From positions 25,597-89,596 of the forward strand of contig CAKQYU010000011.1 of assembly GCA_934293575.1 (NCBI GenBank): a stretch of 64,000 nt of DNA. The letters are read 5' to 3'. The stretch comes from an uncultured Lachnospiraceae bacterium. Its GTDB lineage: Bacteria; Bacillota; Clostridia; Lachnospirales; Lachnospiraceae. Each line of letters opens with the position of its first letter. Within the stretch, counting starts at the first letter, position 1. The notes under the pieces are model-generated. The model worked only from the letters and a program-made list of their open reading frames with translations. It searched no databases and was not told the DNA's origin. A program made the translations under genes and the position numbers. Positions 44,656 to 54,260 of this stretch are shown here, in pieces.

Positions 44656-46163
44656 GGATTTTAATAAGTGATACCATTGCTCAATTAGAAAATGAAAATA
44701 AATTTATACAAGGTAATCTGAATAATATAACAAGTCTTATGGATGGCATGCAGCAAATGGTGGATTCTGTATGGCTGGAGGGGTGTACATATGCAAGTAT
44801 GAAAGAATACTATAATTATACGGTGATTCCTTTGACCAAGGCTTTGTATTACATGTTAGATGATAAAACAAAAGCAAATATACAGTATGAAAGATTATTG
44901 AAAAGCTATTTTGGTGGAATGACGGAATATAACAGAGAAGAGTGGGTAAGAAAGCAGACGCAAATCCGCATAAAAAGAGAGAAACTTCAACACATGTCAG
45001 AAATATTAAAGCCTTGTAAAGGTCTATGTGTATTACTTTATGGTTTGGAAATTAAAATGCAGGAAAAAATAGATTTGGGCGAACAATTTTTATCAGCATC
45101 CAGTGGGATTTATGATGATGTAAAAGAGCTGAAAGAGGTGTTTTCCAAAGGGTTGGAAAGTATGAAGGAAGCAATTTGTAATGATATGGGGCAGTGTATC
45201 AATATAAAGTCAATTAATAAAGATTGGTGGACAGATTTAGATAATATCATTCAGAAAAAAAACTGGATAAATTCTATTGAAGAGTATCGGAAATATTTGG
45301 AGGAACATCCGGAAGATAGAGAAAAAATATATAAAATAATCGAGTTTGAGAGTACGCATCCGGCAGATGTAAAAAAGATTAATCAATTCCTGTCTCCGTT
45401 AAAAGAGAAGACGGCAATTGAAATAAAATATCGGGCATATATGGCGAGGGAACCATATAGAAGTTTATGGATTAAGTATTTGGAACAGTATGAGATTTCT
45501 TCTACAACCTTTGATAATGACGTATTGGCAAAATTTGTTCCAAATAGTAACGGAATTTATATTAATGAGGACAATATAGAGCTAGATTTGAGAGGGAAAT
45601 ATTATTATTTTTTTCATGAATGTGGACATGCAATTGATTATTATTCGGGGAATGGAAGTTGGTATTCATCTAATTATAGAGATTTGGATGGAAAAACGTT
45701 GGAACAATATAATAAATATGATGTTGAAAATAATATAAGGAATAGAATAGATAGTATGTTGACGGCGAAGGAATATTCTAATTTGACAATAGAGAACAAA
45801 AAAGAATTAAGAGATGAAGTATTGAATAATATTATGGCTGGAAACAAGTATGCAAATGTAAATTTATCTCCATCAGCTTCAGAACTACAAAAGGAAATTG
45901 AGTGGTTATATAAAGAGGAGTTATCTGGTTCTGAAAACAATGTAGCATCGGATATATATGGTGGATGTACAAATTTTGTAATACATGGTTCGTATGGTCA
46001 TGAAGATGAGGGATATTGGGACAGGGTAAAAACATCAACAGAATGTTATGCAGAATATTATGGTTTGCAGATGATTGATAATCAGGATTCTATAAAAAAT
46101 GGGAAAAAATATTTGTCAAACTCATATGATTGTATAAATAAAATGATGAAGGAGATGCAATGA
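44652..46163 (+). CDS. LXG-type T7SS effector with zinc-metallopeptidase-like C-terminus
   Basis: A 503-residue protein. Residues 1 to about 200 are a helical LXG-like export domain, with VWLEGCTYASMKEYY carrying the LxG motif. From about 230 it changes to a peptidase-like tip. HECGHAID at residues 322-329 supplies an HExxH zinc site, and TECYAEYYG (Glu464 or Glu468) is a likely third ligand, as in gluzincins of the lethal-factor type. The spacing of about 140 residues between them is longer than in lethal factor. It is exported by the T7SS as a likely antibacterial or host-targeted toxin. Its stop overlaps the lipoprotein start, which fits an immunity pairing. Confidence 0.75.
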   Translation: MRILISDTIAQLENENKFIQGNLNNITSLMDGMQQMVDSVWLEGCTYASMKEYYNYTVIPLTKALYYMLDDKTKANIQYERLLKSYFGGMTEYNREEWVRKQTQIRIKREKLQHMSEILKPCKGLCVLLYGLEIKMQEKIDLGEQFLSASSGIYDDVKELKEVFSKGLESMKEAICNDMGQCINIKSINKDWWTDLDNIIQKKNWINSIEEYRKYLEEHPEDREKIYKIIEFESTHPADVKKINQFLSPLKEKTAIEIKYRAYMAREPYRSLWIKYLEQYEISSTTFDNDVLAKFVPNSNGIYINEDNIELDLRGKYYYFFHECGHAIDYYSGNGSWYSSNYRDLDGKTLEQYNKYDVENNIRNRIDSMLTAKEYSNLTIENKKELRDEVLNNIMAGNKYANVNLSPSASELQKEIEWLYKEELSGSENNVASDIYGGCTNFVIHGSYGHEDEGYWDRVKTSTECYAEYYGLQMIDNQDSIKNGKKYLSNSYDCINKMMKEMQ

Positions 46164-46840
46164 TGAGAAGATTTTTTGTTGTTTTAACATTTCTTATTTT
46201 GATTTGCGTTGCTTGTGACAAGAATAGCAATGTAAAAATACAAGACATAGATACAGAAGACATACAGCAAGAGGATAAGAAAAAAAATAGAGAAGTAGAC
46301 GAAAGAGGTCATACAATAAATTTTAAGCCATTACAAAAAAATGGAGATATTGCTGTATTTTATAAAGAAGTAAGTTGGAATGATATCGCGGAGGTTGACA
46401 ATAATCTGGTAGATTTAGACTGTAATTATATCCAGAAGGTGGTTGTCTGCTATCCGAAAAATATTAACTTGTATACATTAATTTGTATTGATTTTGAAAC
46501 TGGAGAATGTTATATGGGAATTCCGCCGGAATATATTGAGTTGGAGGAGCCGACTTGTTATCTTGATGACAACCGGATTGAGGAATTTAGAGGATTTATG
46601 AATAAATTTGTGAAAAAATGGGATGCCAATTATGGTCCCGGATTTTCAAAGGACTATGAAAGTACCGATGAAGTTGATTGGGTAATTTATGTTGCTTATA
46701 TGGATGGTTCAGTAGAAAAATATTATGGAGCAGGTTCATCATTAGGAATATGTAGTCCGGAGGATTTTTATTTTTTTAAAAAGAAAGTTGATCGATTCAT
46801 TTTGGATGTGTTAGATGAATCCGCTGTTCCCGAAGACTAG
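46160..46840 (+). CDS. Lipoprotein, candidate immunity for the LXG metallopeptidase
   Basis: A 226-residue lipoprotein with lipobox CVAC (Cys at residue 19). The start overlaps the toxin stop by four bases (ATGA), so the two are translationally coupled. The soluble domain has a YIQKVVVCYPKNINLYTLIC strand and a C-terminal DWVIYVAYMDGSVEKYYGAG. It is a paralogue of the orphan at 35264. An outer-face lipoprotein could block a toxin acting on the envelope; inference only. Confidence 0.65.
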   Translation: MMRRFFVVLTFLILICVACDKNSNVKIQDIDTEDIQQEDKKKNREVDERGHTINFKPLQKNGDIAVFYKEVSWNDIAEVDNNLVDLDCNYIQKVVVCYPKNINLYTLICIDFETGECYMGIPPEYIELEEPTCYLDDNRIEEFRGFMNKFVKKWDANYGPGFSKDYESTDEVDWVIYVAYMDGSVEKYYGAGSSLGICSPEDFYFFKKKVDRFILDVLDESAVPED

Positions 46841-46894
46841 CAAAAGTAGTACTAGATAATACCATTTAAAGTTGACATAAGCGAAAGGAGAAGA

Positions 46895-47179
46895 ATGAAG
46901 GAAGAATACGAAGAATTACAACAAAACCATAAGCAATTTCGCAAGCTTTTAGATGAGGTTGAGGAGCTGAATGCACAAAAAAGAAATTTGATGAATCAAT
47001 TATTTGATGCACGGACACTGGATCCATCTGTAAAGGCATCAATAGGGAGAATCGCAGATGATATGAAGGAGGAGATGAAAGATATTATTGAGATAAAAGA
47101 GATAGAGGATCGGGAATATCGGGAAAATATAAGCCGGTTAGAGGAAAAAACAAAGGAGGTTACAGATGATAAAAAGTAA
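46895..47179 (+). CDS. Small coiled-coil LXG-partner protein (DUF5082/YwqH-like)
   Basis: A 94-residue charged coiled-coil protein that begins MKEEYEELQQNHKQFRKLLD, like the YwqH/DUF5082 proteins next to Bacillus LXG genes. AAAGGAG precedes the ATG. It overlaps the next small gene by 14 bases. First partner of the Rhs effector module. Confidence 0.7.
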   Translation: MKEEYEELQQNHKQFRKLLDEVEELNAQKRNLMNQLFDARTLDPSVKASIGRIADDMKEEMKDIIEIKEIEDREYRENISRLEEKTKEVTDDKK

Positions 47180-47423
47180 TGAAAGGATTGCTTTTGAACG
47201 GAAGGATGGGATACAGGCAGATCTTGGTCAGTTGGATTATACCAGAGTATCCTGTGCAACGCAGACGAATATAGCAGTCAAGGAAAACAGTATTCAAAAA
47301 ACTGAGGATTGTATTAATGTGTTGGATTTATTACAGAATAATCTTACAAGAGAGGCAGGACATATTGGTGAGTTGGGACTAGAGTTTACTGCATTGGATA
47401 ATGCGATTAAGTCGAATTTCTAA
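47166..47423 (+). CDS. Small helical LXG-partner protein (TIGR04197/DUF3130-like)
   Basis: An 85-residue protein with an excellent AAAGGAGGTT site. Its second half (ENSIQKTEDCINVLDLLQNN) is helical, and its N-terminal half resembles TIGR04197-type proteins. It ends 22 bases before the giant LXG-Rhs toxin. Together with the 46895 gene it is the expected partner pair for that toxin. Confidence 0.65.
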   Translation: MIKSNERIAFERKDGIQADLGQLDYTRVSCATQTNIAVKENSIQKTEDCINVLDLLQNNLTREAGHIGELGLEFTALDNAIKSNF

Positions 47424-47445
47424 TGACAGGATTGGAGGATAATTT

Positions 47446-50400
47446 ATGGGAAGAGAAATACATCCGGGAGAATTGAAAGTACAGGCAGCACAGGCTGTCA
47501 ACCTGTTAAATACCAATAGTGAGGTATTGTTGGATTTGATTCCTCAGATACAGAATTTCATGCAGGAGGAACAGTTAGATGGAACAGCATGGAGTGGATT
47601 AAAGACGGTTCTTGGAGATTATATAAGTGTAATTCAAGGGACAATAGCGGCATATGCCATGGTAATGGCAGATTATCAGACCATGGTAAATCAGATTGGT
47701 GAAGAAGATTTAGTAGAAGATGAATTAGCAGAACAATTGCGAGTGATAAATACTGCGATTGGAATCAACACAACCTGTATTAATATTTACAATCGTATGC
47801 CAAGACAGATTTCTAATATTGGACCGATTAAAAAGGCAATTCAAAGATTAACAAGTACCAATACGGAACTAAATCGTGCGGCAGGAATTCTGCAAAGTAA
47901 ATTAGAACAGATTGATATCATAGAAGCGGCAACCAATTCCTTATTTTTAACAGCTGGTTCATATCTGGATGCTGTAAAAGAGGGATATCAAAGTATTCAT
48001 AATTCATGGAATGGTTCCGGGTATCAGGTAAGTGGTAATCGGGATTGGAAACAGGTTACAGAGGATGCGTGGAATGCATATCGTAATCAATACGCCCAGC
48101 AGGCAAGGGATGCAGTATTGGCTTCACAAAACTGGTGTGTTTGCAGTAAAGATCCGGTGAATTTGTCAACAGGAAATTTTATCTATGATAAGACAGATTT
48201 ACAGTTACAAGGAAGAATGTCAATAACATTTACCAGATATTATAATGCGATGGCTCATGCGGAGGGCAGTTTTGGAAACCGATGGAGTCATGGATTTGAT
48301 TATCGTTTGAATATTGGGCAGCGGTCGGATGGAGAAATCATTTTGCAAAAAGGAGATGGCTCTAGCGAAGTTTTTCGACCGTTAGGAAAGGGATTGTATG
48401 CGTCAACATATCAGCATACGGGAACTTTGCGGGCGATGACAGAAAATCCGAATAAAGAAAAAGGGGATGAGGAAAAGCAGATAGCCTATGAATATGAGGT
48501 ATTCCAGGGATACATATATGGATTTAATGCGTATGGACATTTAAAACAGATTCGAGATACCAATGCTAATAAACTAACAATGGAAAATGATATTCATGGT
48601 AGAGTTGTTTGGATAGAAGGGGATGGAATTACATTACAGATTCACTATCGACAGGGAAAGGTAGACCGGATTACCGACCATACAGGAAGACAGGTTCACT
48701 ATAGCTATGAGGATGAATTGTTGCATCAGGTACAGTATGAGGATGGGACGGTATTATCATATGGTTATGATGAGGAAGGGCATATATCAGAGGTAGTAAA
48801 CCGGAGAGGAATTTCCAGTGTTGTGAATGAGTATGACCGGGAAGGAAGAACGGTATTACAGACATTTCCTGACGGATCTTTTATGTCCTATGAATATGAT
48901 GATAAGAACAGACAGGTGATCTTAACGGAGCGAAACGGAAGCCGGATTACCTATATACATGATGAGGCATACCGGACAACAGATGTTATATATGAGGATG
49001 GAACAAGGGAACATTTTGACTATAACCGTAGAAATCAGAAAATAAAAAGCATTGACCGGAATGGAAATGTAACGAAGTATGCATATGATAACCGTGGAAA
49101 TCTGACGCAATATGCGACAGCAGGGGGAGTGAAGGTAGTTTGTACCTATAATGCAGATAATAAACTTTTGGTTTTAAAAGAAAACGGAAAAGAAAGGGTA
49201 AGAAATCATTATGATAGGAACGGTAATCTGATGGAAAGTATTGGAGCAGATGGGAATGGAAATAAATATACTTACAACGAACATGGACAACCTATTTGCA
49301 TAACAAATCCGGATGGAACAAAACTTCATATTATTTATGATGCACATGGGAATATTGAAAAACTTCAGAATGTAGATGGTTCCACTACAACATATCAATA
49401 TGATGCATGTAACCGTGTGATTCGTACAACAGATGGAAACGGAAATGAGACCAGCTATATCTATGACGAAAATGACCATATCATAGAAACGACAAATCCA
49501 TTGGGAAACAAAAGAATCTATGAATATAATCAAAGTGGAAAGATTACAAAGGTTGTAGATTATGACGGTTATAGTATTCAGGCATCCTACAATGAACTGG
49601 GGAAGATAAGTCAATGCATGGATAAAGAAGGAAATGTAACGAAGTTATTTTATGATCCGATGTGGCACGTAAATCGAGTGATACAGGCAGATGGAGGAAG
49701 TATTGTATATCAATATGATGGAAATGATCGATTAGAACAGACAACATTACAAAATGGTGGAACGATTCAGTATCATTATGATGGTAATGGTAATTGTGTA
49801 GAGGTAATACAGCCGGATGGAGGTCGGATAAATTATCTGTATGATACGTCAAATCGAATGATACAGGAAAAGGATGAGACTGGATCAACAACGGATTATA
49901 CATATGATATGTTTGGAAATCTTATTGAAGTTACAGATGCGTTAGGAAATACAAATCAATACAAATATGATGATAATAATAGATGTACGGTTAAGATAGA
50001 TGCATTAGGTAACAATACAACCTATGCATATGATTGCATGGGAAATCTGACAAGAATTCAATATCCGGATGGAAGTATGGAAATTATGCGATACGAGGCA
50101 GGATATAGAAAGGAATACACTAGTCGGAATGGAGGAACAGTAAGTTATTGTTATGATGGTAATGGAAACTGTACAGAAATAAAAAATGCAATGGGAGAAG
50201 TTGTGCAGTTTTTCTATGATGCATTGAATCGAAGGATACAGGTTATAAATCCGGATGGTGCGAATATCAGATATGCTTATGATAGCGTGGGAAATATTAC
50301 AGAGGTAACGGATGGAAGGGGGAATACGACCCGATATACTTATACTCCAAACGGAAATCTAAAATCAGTAATGGATGCGCTGGGGCATATTACGAACTAT

Positions 50401-52710
50401 ACATATGATAAAATGGGACATTTGGTTCAGGTAGAACGAACAGGAGAACAGCAGAAAACAATTCAAAGAACGCAGTACGAATGGGATGTATCCGGTAATG
50501 TTATGAAGGTCATTAATCCATTGGGTGATATGGAACAGTTTGATTATGATATCGGAAACCATTTAATAAGAAAGACAGACAGAGAAGGTTATCAGACGAA
50601 ATTCACATATCATGCAGACGGACTGTTAAAAGATATTTTATATGGAGATGGAACCAGTGTAACATACCAGTACAATGCCTTGAAGCAGTTAGAAGAAGTG
50701 AAGGATATAACCGGAACGATACAGATACAAAGAGATGTCCTTGGAAGAGTGAAGGCTGTTACAGATGCAGACGGAAATACGACCCGGTATGAATGGGGAA
50801 GTATGAATGAAAGAACCGGTTTGCAGTATCCGGATGGTAGTTATGCCGGATATCAATATAATTCACAGGGACAGCTGGAAGTTTTGCATATGGAAAAAGG
50901 GGATATTACCTATACCTATGATACAGTTGGAAGATTACAGGAAAAACTATTTCCAAATGGAGTAAGGACAAGTTATCGATATAATCCGACAGGACAGATT
51001 GAAGCAATTCGTCATGTGGGTGAGAATGTCGAAGAAAATTATCGATATCAATATGATGCGGCAGGAAATAAAACAGATATCTGGAAACAACGTTCACAAA
51101 TGGAGCAAGGCAGTGGACATTATACTTATGAATATGATGCATTAAATCAACTTGTCGGTGTCTGGAAGGATGGACAACAGTTACGTAATTACACCTACGA
51201 CTCTTTTGGTAATCGAAGCCAAATGGATAATTATGAACAGCATACGAATACAATTTATCAGTATAATGAAAATAATCAGCTTTTGATTAGCGAGACCAAT
51301 GGTGTAAAGCAGAATTATTATTATGATAAGCGTGGGAATCTGACAACTGTTTTTCAAGGAGAAGAAATTCTAAAACAGTTTCAATTTAATGCAGCAAATC
51401 AAATGATAAGTTCATATGAATTAGCAGATGGAAAATATGCGAGCTATCAATACAATGCATTAGGTAAACGAATTGGCCAGAAAGTGTATCGAATGGAAGA
51501 ACCGGGAAATTTGTATGAAGATGTTCTTCCTAATAATCCGGAAAAGGATATTCAATATACACTGGATATTACAAGACCATATTATGACCTGTTAGGTTAT
51601 AAGGATAAGTCAAATCATAGAGAACAAAGCTTTTATTGGGATGCAAATGTTGTTTCTATGAAAGAAGAAGGCGAGGACATTTACTATTTGCAGGATGATT
51701 TGGGCAGTCCAATACATCTTTTGGATGCGGAAGGCAGAAGCAAGGCTACTTATGGTTATGAAGAATTTGGCAAAATCAGACAATTTATAGGGGATGATGG
51801 ATTCCAACCTTTTGGTTATACCGGATATCAGAAAGAAGAAGCAGGTGGTCTGTATTATGCACAGGCAAGAAGATATGATGCAAGTGTTGGACGGTTTGTG
51901 AGCGAGGACAAAGTAAAGGGTTTTGCTGCTATGCCGGTTAGTTTGAATTCTTATGGATATTGTTGGGGTAATCCGATGGTGTATGTAGATATGGATGGTA
52001 GATTTCCGGGTATGGTTATGCCAACCTGTAGTCCGATGATGAAGGGTAATATTAGCTTATTAGCAAACGCAAATTCTAATGGTTTTATTGATGAGATAAC
52101 AAAGTACGTTGGTACTACGACGAATACTGAAGGACGTGTAGATTTAAAGAACGTATTAGTTGGTGCTTATCATAAAACTGTCGTATCAGATAGTTGTGGA
52201 GGTGATTTGATAAATATAACAAATACAAATGGAATACCTGTAGGATATTCTTTAAATTATTCTCTAAATAAGTTTGGTTTAAGAGAAAATAGAAATATTA
52301 GTACAAATTTATCTAATGGTGTTTCTATTGGCGGAGGTTTAGAATGGACCAATAAAAAGGGGGATATCACTAATATAAATTATAGTTTTGGAATGTTAGG
52401 TGTTGAATTAGAATGGGGAAGTGGTAATAAAGATAATATAAAAGGAAATGGAATTAAATTAAATTTAAATCCTATACCAACAGAAAGTTTTGTGATATAT
52501 GGATTTAGTGATGATATAAAGGGAAAAAGTAAAATTAGACATGAAAATGGAATATATCTAAATTCAGCATTAGTGATGCTTATGGTAATGGTAGAAGTGT
52601 ATATAATGGTATTAGCTGGTATGGAGATGGCGGTTGCAGGACTTGGTCTTGTTACAGGTATATCAAAAATATTTGATGAAATGAATAAAAAGGAATGTGA
52701 GGAGGCTTAA
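47446..52710 (+). CDS. LXG-Rhs polymorphic toxin, T7SS effector
   Basis: A 1754-residue protein. Residues 1 to about 230 are a helical export domain with an LxG motif (QLDGTAWSGLK). A DUF6531-type domain starts at CVCSKDPVNLSTGNF (about residue 230), with FGNRWSHGFDYRL. About 35 YD/Rhs repeats follow (for example YEYDALNQLVGVW), forming the shell-like core. The end of the core is GLYYAQARRYDASVGRFVSE, then GYCWGNPMVYVDMDGR (Asp1515/Asp1517), the likely self-cleavage zone. The tip, about residues 1518-1754, is strand-rich and unrecognised. There is no Sec signal or LPXTG, so export by the T7SS is the likely route. A possible frame problem in the tip is listed under findings. Confidence 0.9.
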   Translation: MGREIHPGELKVQAAQAVNLLNTNSEVLLDLIPQIQNFMQEEQLDGTAWSGLKTVLGDYISVIQGTIAAYAMVMADYQTMVNQIGEEDLVEDELAEQLRVINTAIGINTTCINIYNRMPRQISNIGPIKKAIQRLTSTNTELNRAAGILQSKLEQIDIIEAATNSLFLTAGSYLDAVKEGYQSIHNSWNGSGYQVSGNRDWKQVTEDAWNAYRNQYAQQARDAVLASQNWCVCSKDPVNLSTGNFIYDKTDLQLQGRMSITFTRYYNAMAHAEGSFGNRWSHGFDYRLNIGQRSDGEIILQKGDGSSEVFRPLGKGLYASTYQHTGTLRAMTENPNKEKGDEEKQIAYEYEVFQGYIYGFNAYGHLKQIRDTNANKLTMENDIHGRVVWIEGDGITLQIHYRQGKVDRITDHTGRQVHYSYEDELLHQVQYEDGTVLSYGYDEEGHISEVVNRRGISSVVNEYDREGRTVLQTFPDGSFMSYEYDDKNRQVILTERNGSRITYIHDEAYRTTDVIYEDGTREHFDYNRRNQKIKSIDRNGNVTKYAYDNRGNLTQYATAGGVKVVCTYNADNKLLVLKENGKERVRNHYDRNGNLMESIGADGNGNKYTYNEHGQPICITNPDGTKLHIIYDAHGNIEKLQNVDGSTTTYQYDACNRVIRTTDGNGNETSYIYDENDHIIETTNPLGNKRIYEYNQSGKITKVVDYDGYSIQASYNELGKISQCMDKEGNVTKLFYDPMWHVNRVIQADGGSIVYQYDGNDRLEQTTLQNGGTIQYHYDGNGNCVEVIQPDGGRINYLYDTSNRMIQEKDETGSTTDYTYDMFGNLIEVTDALGNTNQYKYDDNNRCTVKIDALGNNTTYAYDCMGNLTRIQYPDGSMEIMRYEAGYRKEYTSRNGGTVSYCYDGNGNCTEIKNAMGEVVQFFYDALNRRIQVINPDGANIRYAYDSVGNITEVTDGRGNTTRYTYTPNGNLKSVMDALGHITNYTYDKMGHLVQVERTGEQQKTIQRTQYEWDVSGNVMKVINPLGDMEQFDYDIGNHLIRKTDREGYQTKFTYHADGLLKDILYGDGTSVTYQYNALKQLEEVKDITGTIQIQRDVLGRVKAVTDADGNTTRYEWGSMNERTGLQYPDGSYAGYQYNSQGQLEVLHMEKGDITYTYDTVGRLQEKLFPNGVRTSYRYNPTGQIEAIRHVGENVEENYRYQYDAAGNKTDIWKQRSQMEQGSGHYTYEYDALNQLVGVWKDGQQLRNYTYDSFGNRSQMDNYEQHTNTIYQYNENNQLLISETNGVKQNYYYDKRGNLTTVFQGEEILKQFQFNAANQMISSYELADGKYASYQYNALGKRIGQKVYRMEEPGNLYEDVLPNNPEKDIQYTLDITRPYYDLLGYKDKSNHREQSFYWDANVVSMKEEGEDIYYLQDDLGSPIHLLDAEGRSKATYGYEEFGKIRQFIGDDGFQPFGYTGYQKEEAGGLYYAQARRYDASVGRFVSEDKVKGFAAMPVSLNSYGYCWGNPMVYVDMDGRFPGMVMPTCSPMMKGNISLLANANSNGFIDEITKYVGTTTNTEGRVDLKNVLVGAYHKTVVSDSCGGDLINITNTNGIPVGYSLNYSLNKFGLRENRNISTNLSNGVSIGGGLEWTNKKGDITNINYSFGMLGVELEWGSGNKDNIKGNGIKLNLNPIPTESFVIYGFSDDIKGKSKIRHENGIYLNSALVMLMVMVEVYIMVLAGMEMAVAGLGLVTGISKIFDEMNKKECEEA

Positions 52711-52712
52711 CA

Positions 52713-54164
52713 ATGAATAAACATATTTTTAATAGGGCAATGTTGGGTTATGAATTTGTTTTATTTTCTGGTTTTTTTTCAATCATTTATTTTGTAACAG
52801 TAGATGAAGATATTGTATATAAACAAGTTTATACAATAATGTCACTGGTTTTGTTAATTATTATGTTGATTGGATATGGCATTTGGATGAAGTGGGAAAT
52901 GTTTGGCAGATGTAATTTTGAGTCCAGACGATTATTAGTAGAAATTTTTAAAGGGAAAGGTATTCGTTCCATTAAAAATAAATTACTCTTATTATCATTG
53001 TATATTCTGTTGGGCTATGAGGATAAATGTCAGAAGATAATGGATGAACTAAATGATTTATATTCTGAAATGCCGGAAGATTTAAAATTAAAGTTCCAAA
53101 TAAGAAAACTGTATTTTCAGATTGATGTAGACGGTTACGAAGAAACAAGGGAAAAGATAAAAGAACTGGTACCTTTCGTTAGGGATTTGGATAAGAGCAG
53201 TAATGATTATATAGCAGTTATGTTTGCTGACTGTTATTCAGATAAAAATTGGAATAAGGCACTTGAAGTACTGGAAAATAAAGAAATTAAAAATGTGTAT
53301 GATCAGGTATGGATAGCCTTTTTCCGGGGAAAATGTTATTTCCAATTAAAAGAATACCAACAGGCATTTTATAATCTTGAAATTACCAGAAGATTTGGGG
53401 GAAATACAAAGTATGTTTCGTTAGCGAAAAATATGATAGAACAACTGCCCTTCGACGCAAAAGGAGATGTGAATACATACAAAAGAGATTCCTATTATTT
53501 TCACGAAATGTATAAAATGATTGCTTGTGTAGTTGGTATTTGTTGTGTTATTGCTGTGTCAGTTTTATCGAATAAGGCAGCTAGTTACGGAAACAGTTTT
53601 CAGGAAATATATGCAAAACGCCATCTGTCTTCTGAAAGTGAGGTAAATATATTATATCAGGGAAAGGTTGCAGAGTATGACTTGATTATGGTTAATTATA
53701 AAAATTATATTGACTATTGTTTTTTTCAGAAGGTGGATGGAAAGAAAAATGCTTCCTATAAAATGATATATCAAGTAAAAGTAGATAAAGGACAAAATGA
53801 TAGTTATAACAAACAAAATAAGGAACAGGAAAATCAACCATATATAAATAGAATACTAGGTTATATTTATGGAGAAGATTTCAAAGATAGTTATAACAAA
53901 CAAAATAAAGAACAGGAAAATCAACTATATATAGTTAGAATATTAGATTATATTTATGGAAAAAAATTTTTTGACAAAAAAGGTATAACGTATATAGGAG
54001 CAACATTTGATAAAAGCACTTCGAATATAACGATTGAAGGGAAACCGCTCAAAATAAAGAAGGAAATACAAAATGGAGAAGAAACCATTTATATATGGGA
54101 AATAAGTGATATCAATATAGAGGATGTACTTTTTAATATTTCTTATCAGGAGGATGCCGAATGA
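52713..54164 (+). CDS. TPR-containing membrane protein following the Rhs toxin, candidate immunity
   Basis: A 483-residue protein: two N-terminal helices (residues 10-58), a helical solenoid resembling TPR (VWIAFFRGKCYFQLKEYQQA), a third helix near 268-287, and an outer-face domain. The start is directly after the toxin stop, with GAGGAGG inside the toxin's last codons, so the two are coupled. The C-terminal domain contains a tandem duplication of 29 residues. The end ISYQEDAE matches the end of the next gene's product, ISYQEDK. Immunity to the tip is inferred from position. Confidence 0.6.
   Translation: MNKHIFNRAMLGYEFVLFSGFFSIIYFVTVDEDIVYKQVYTIMSLVLLIIMLIGYGIWMKWEMFGRCNFESRRLLVEIFKGKGIRSIKNKLLLLSLYILLGYEDKCQKIMDELNDLYSEMPEDLKLKFQIRKLYFQIDVDGYEETREKIKELVPFVRDLDKSSNDYIAVMFADCYSDKNWNKALEVLENKEIKNVYDQVWIAFFRGKCYFQLKEYQQAFYNLEITRRFGGNTKYVSLAKNMIEQLPFDAKGDVNTYKRDSYYFHEMYKMIACVVGICCVIAVSVLSNKAASYGNSFQEIYAKRHLSSESEVNILYQGKVAEYDLIMVNYKNYIDYCFFQKVDGKKNASYKMIYQVKVDKGQNDSYNKQNKEQENQPYINRILGYIYGEDFKDSYNKQNKEQENQLYIVRILDYIYGKKFFDKKGITYIGATFDKSTSNITIEGKPLKIKKEIQNGEETIYIWEISDINIEDVLFNISYQEDAE
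53800..53973 (+). repeat. Tandem 87-bp duplication inside the 52713 gene
   Basis: Two adjacent in-frame copies, 53800-53886 and 53887-53973, each starting with the codons for DSYNKQNKEQENQ. They have diverged by several substitutions, so the duplication is not brand-new. It adds 29 residues to the outer domain. Confidence 0.9.
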
Positions 54165-54260
54165 AAATGGAAAAAAATTAGGGTAAAGGTATCTTAAATG
54201 AGGAACGGAGATTGAATAAGAAATAATAGATTGTATCTTAACAAAAGAAGGAGGGGACAA

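Noticed and set aside
52573..52670. Hydrophobic end of the Rhs tip as evidence of a pore-forming toxin
   Set aside because: The Met/Val-rich string may be a frameshift product, since another frame reads more like real protein, so I do not assign a pore function.
47446..52710. Rhs protein as a Sec-exported, wall-anchored WapA-type toxin
   Set aside because: No signal peptide at the N-terminus and no LPXTG or wall-binding repeats; the N-terminus looks LXG-like and has partner genes.
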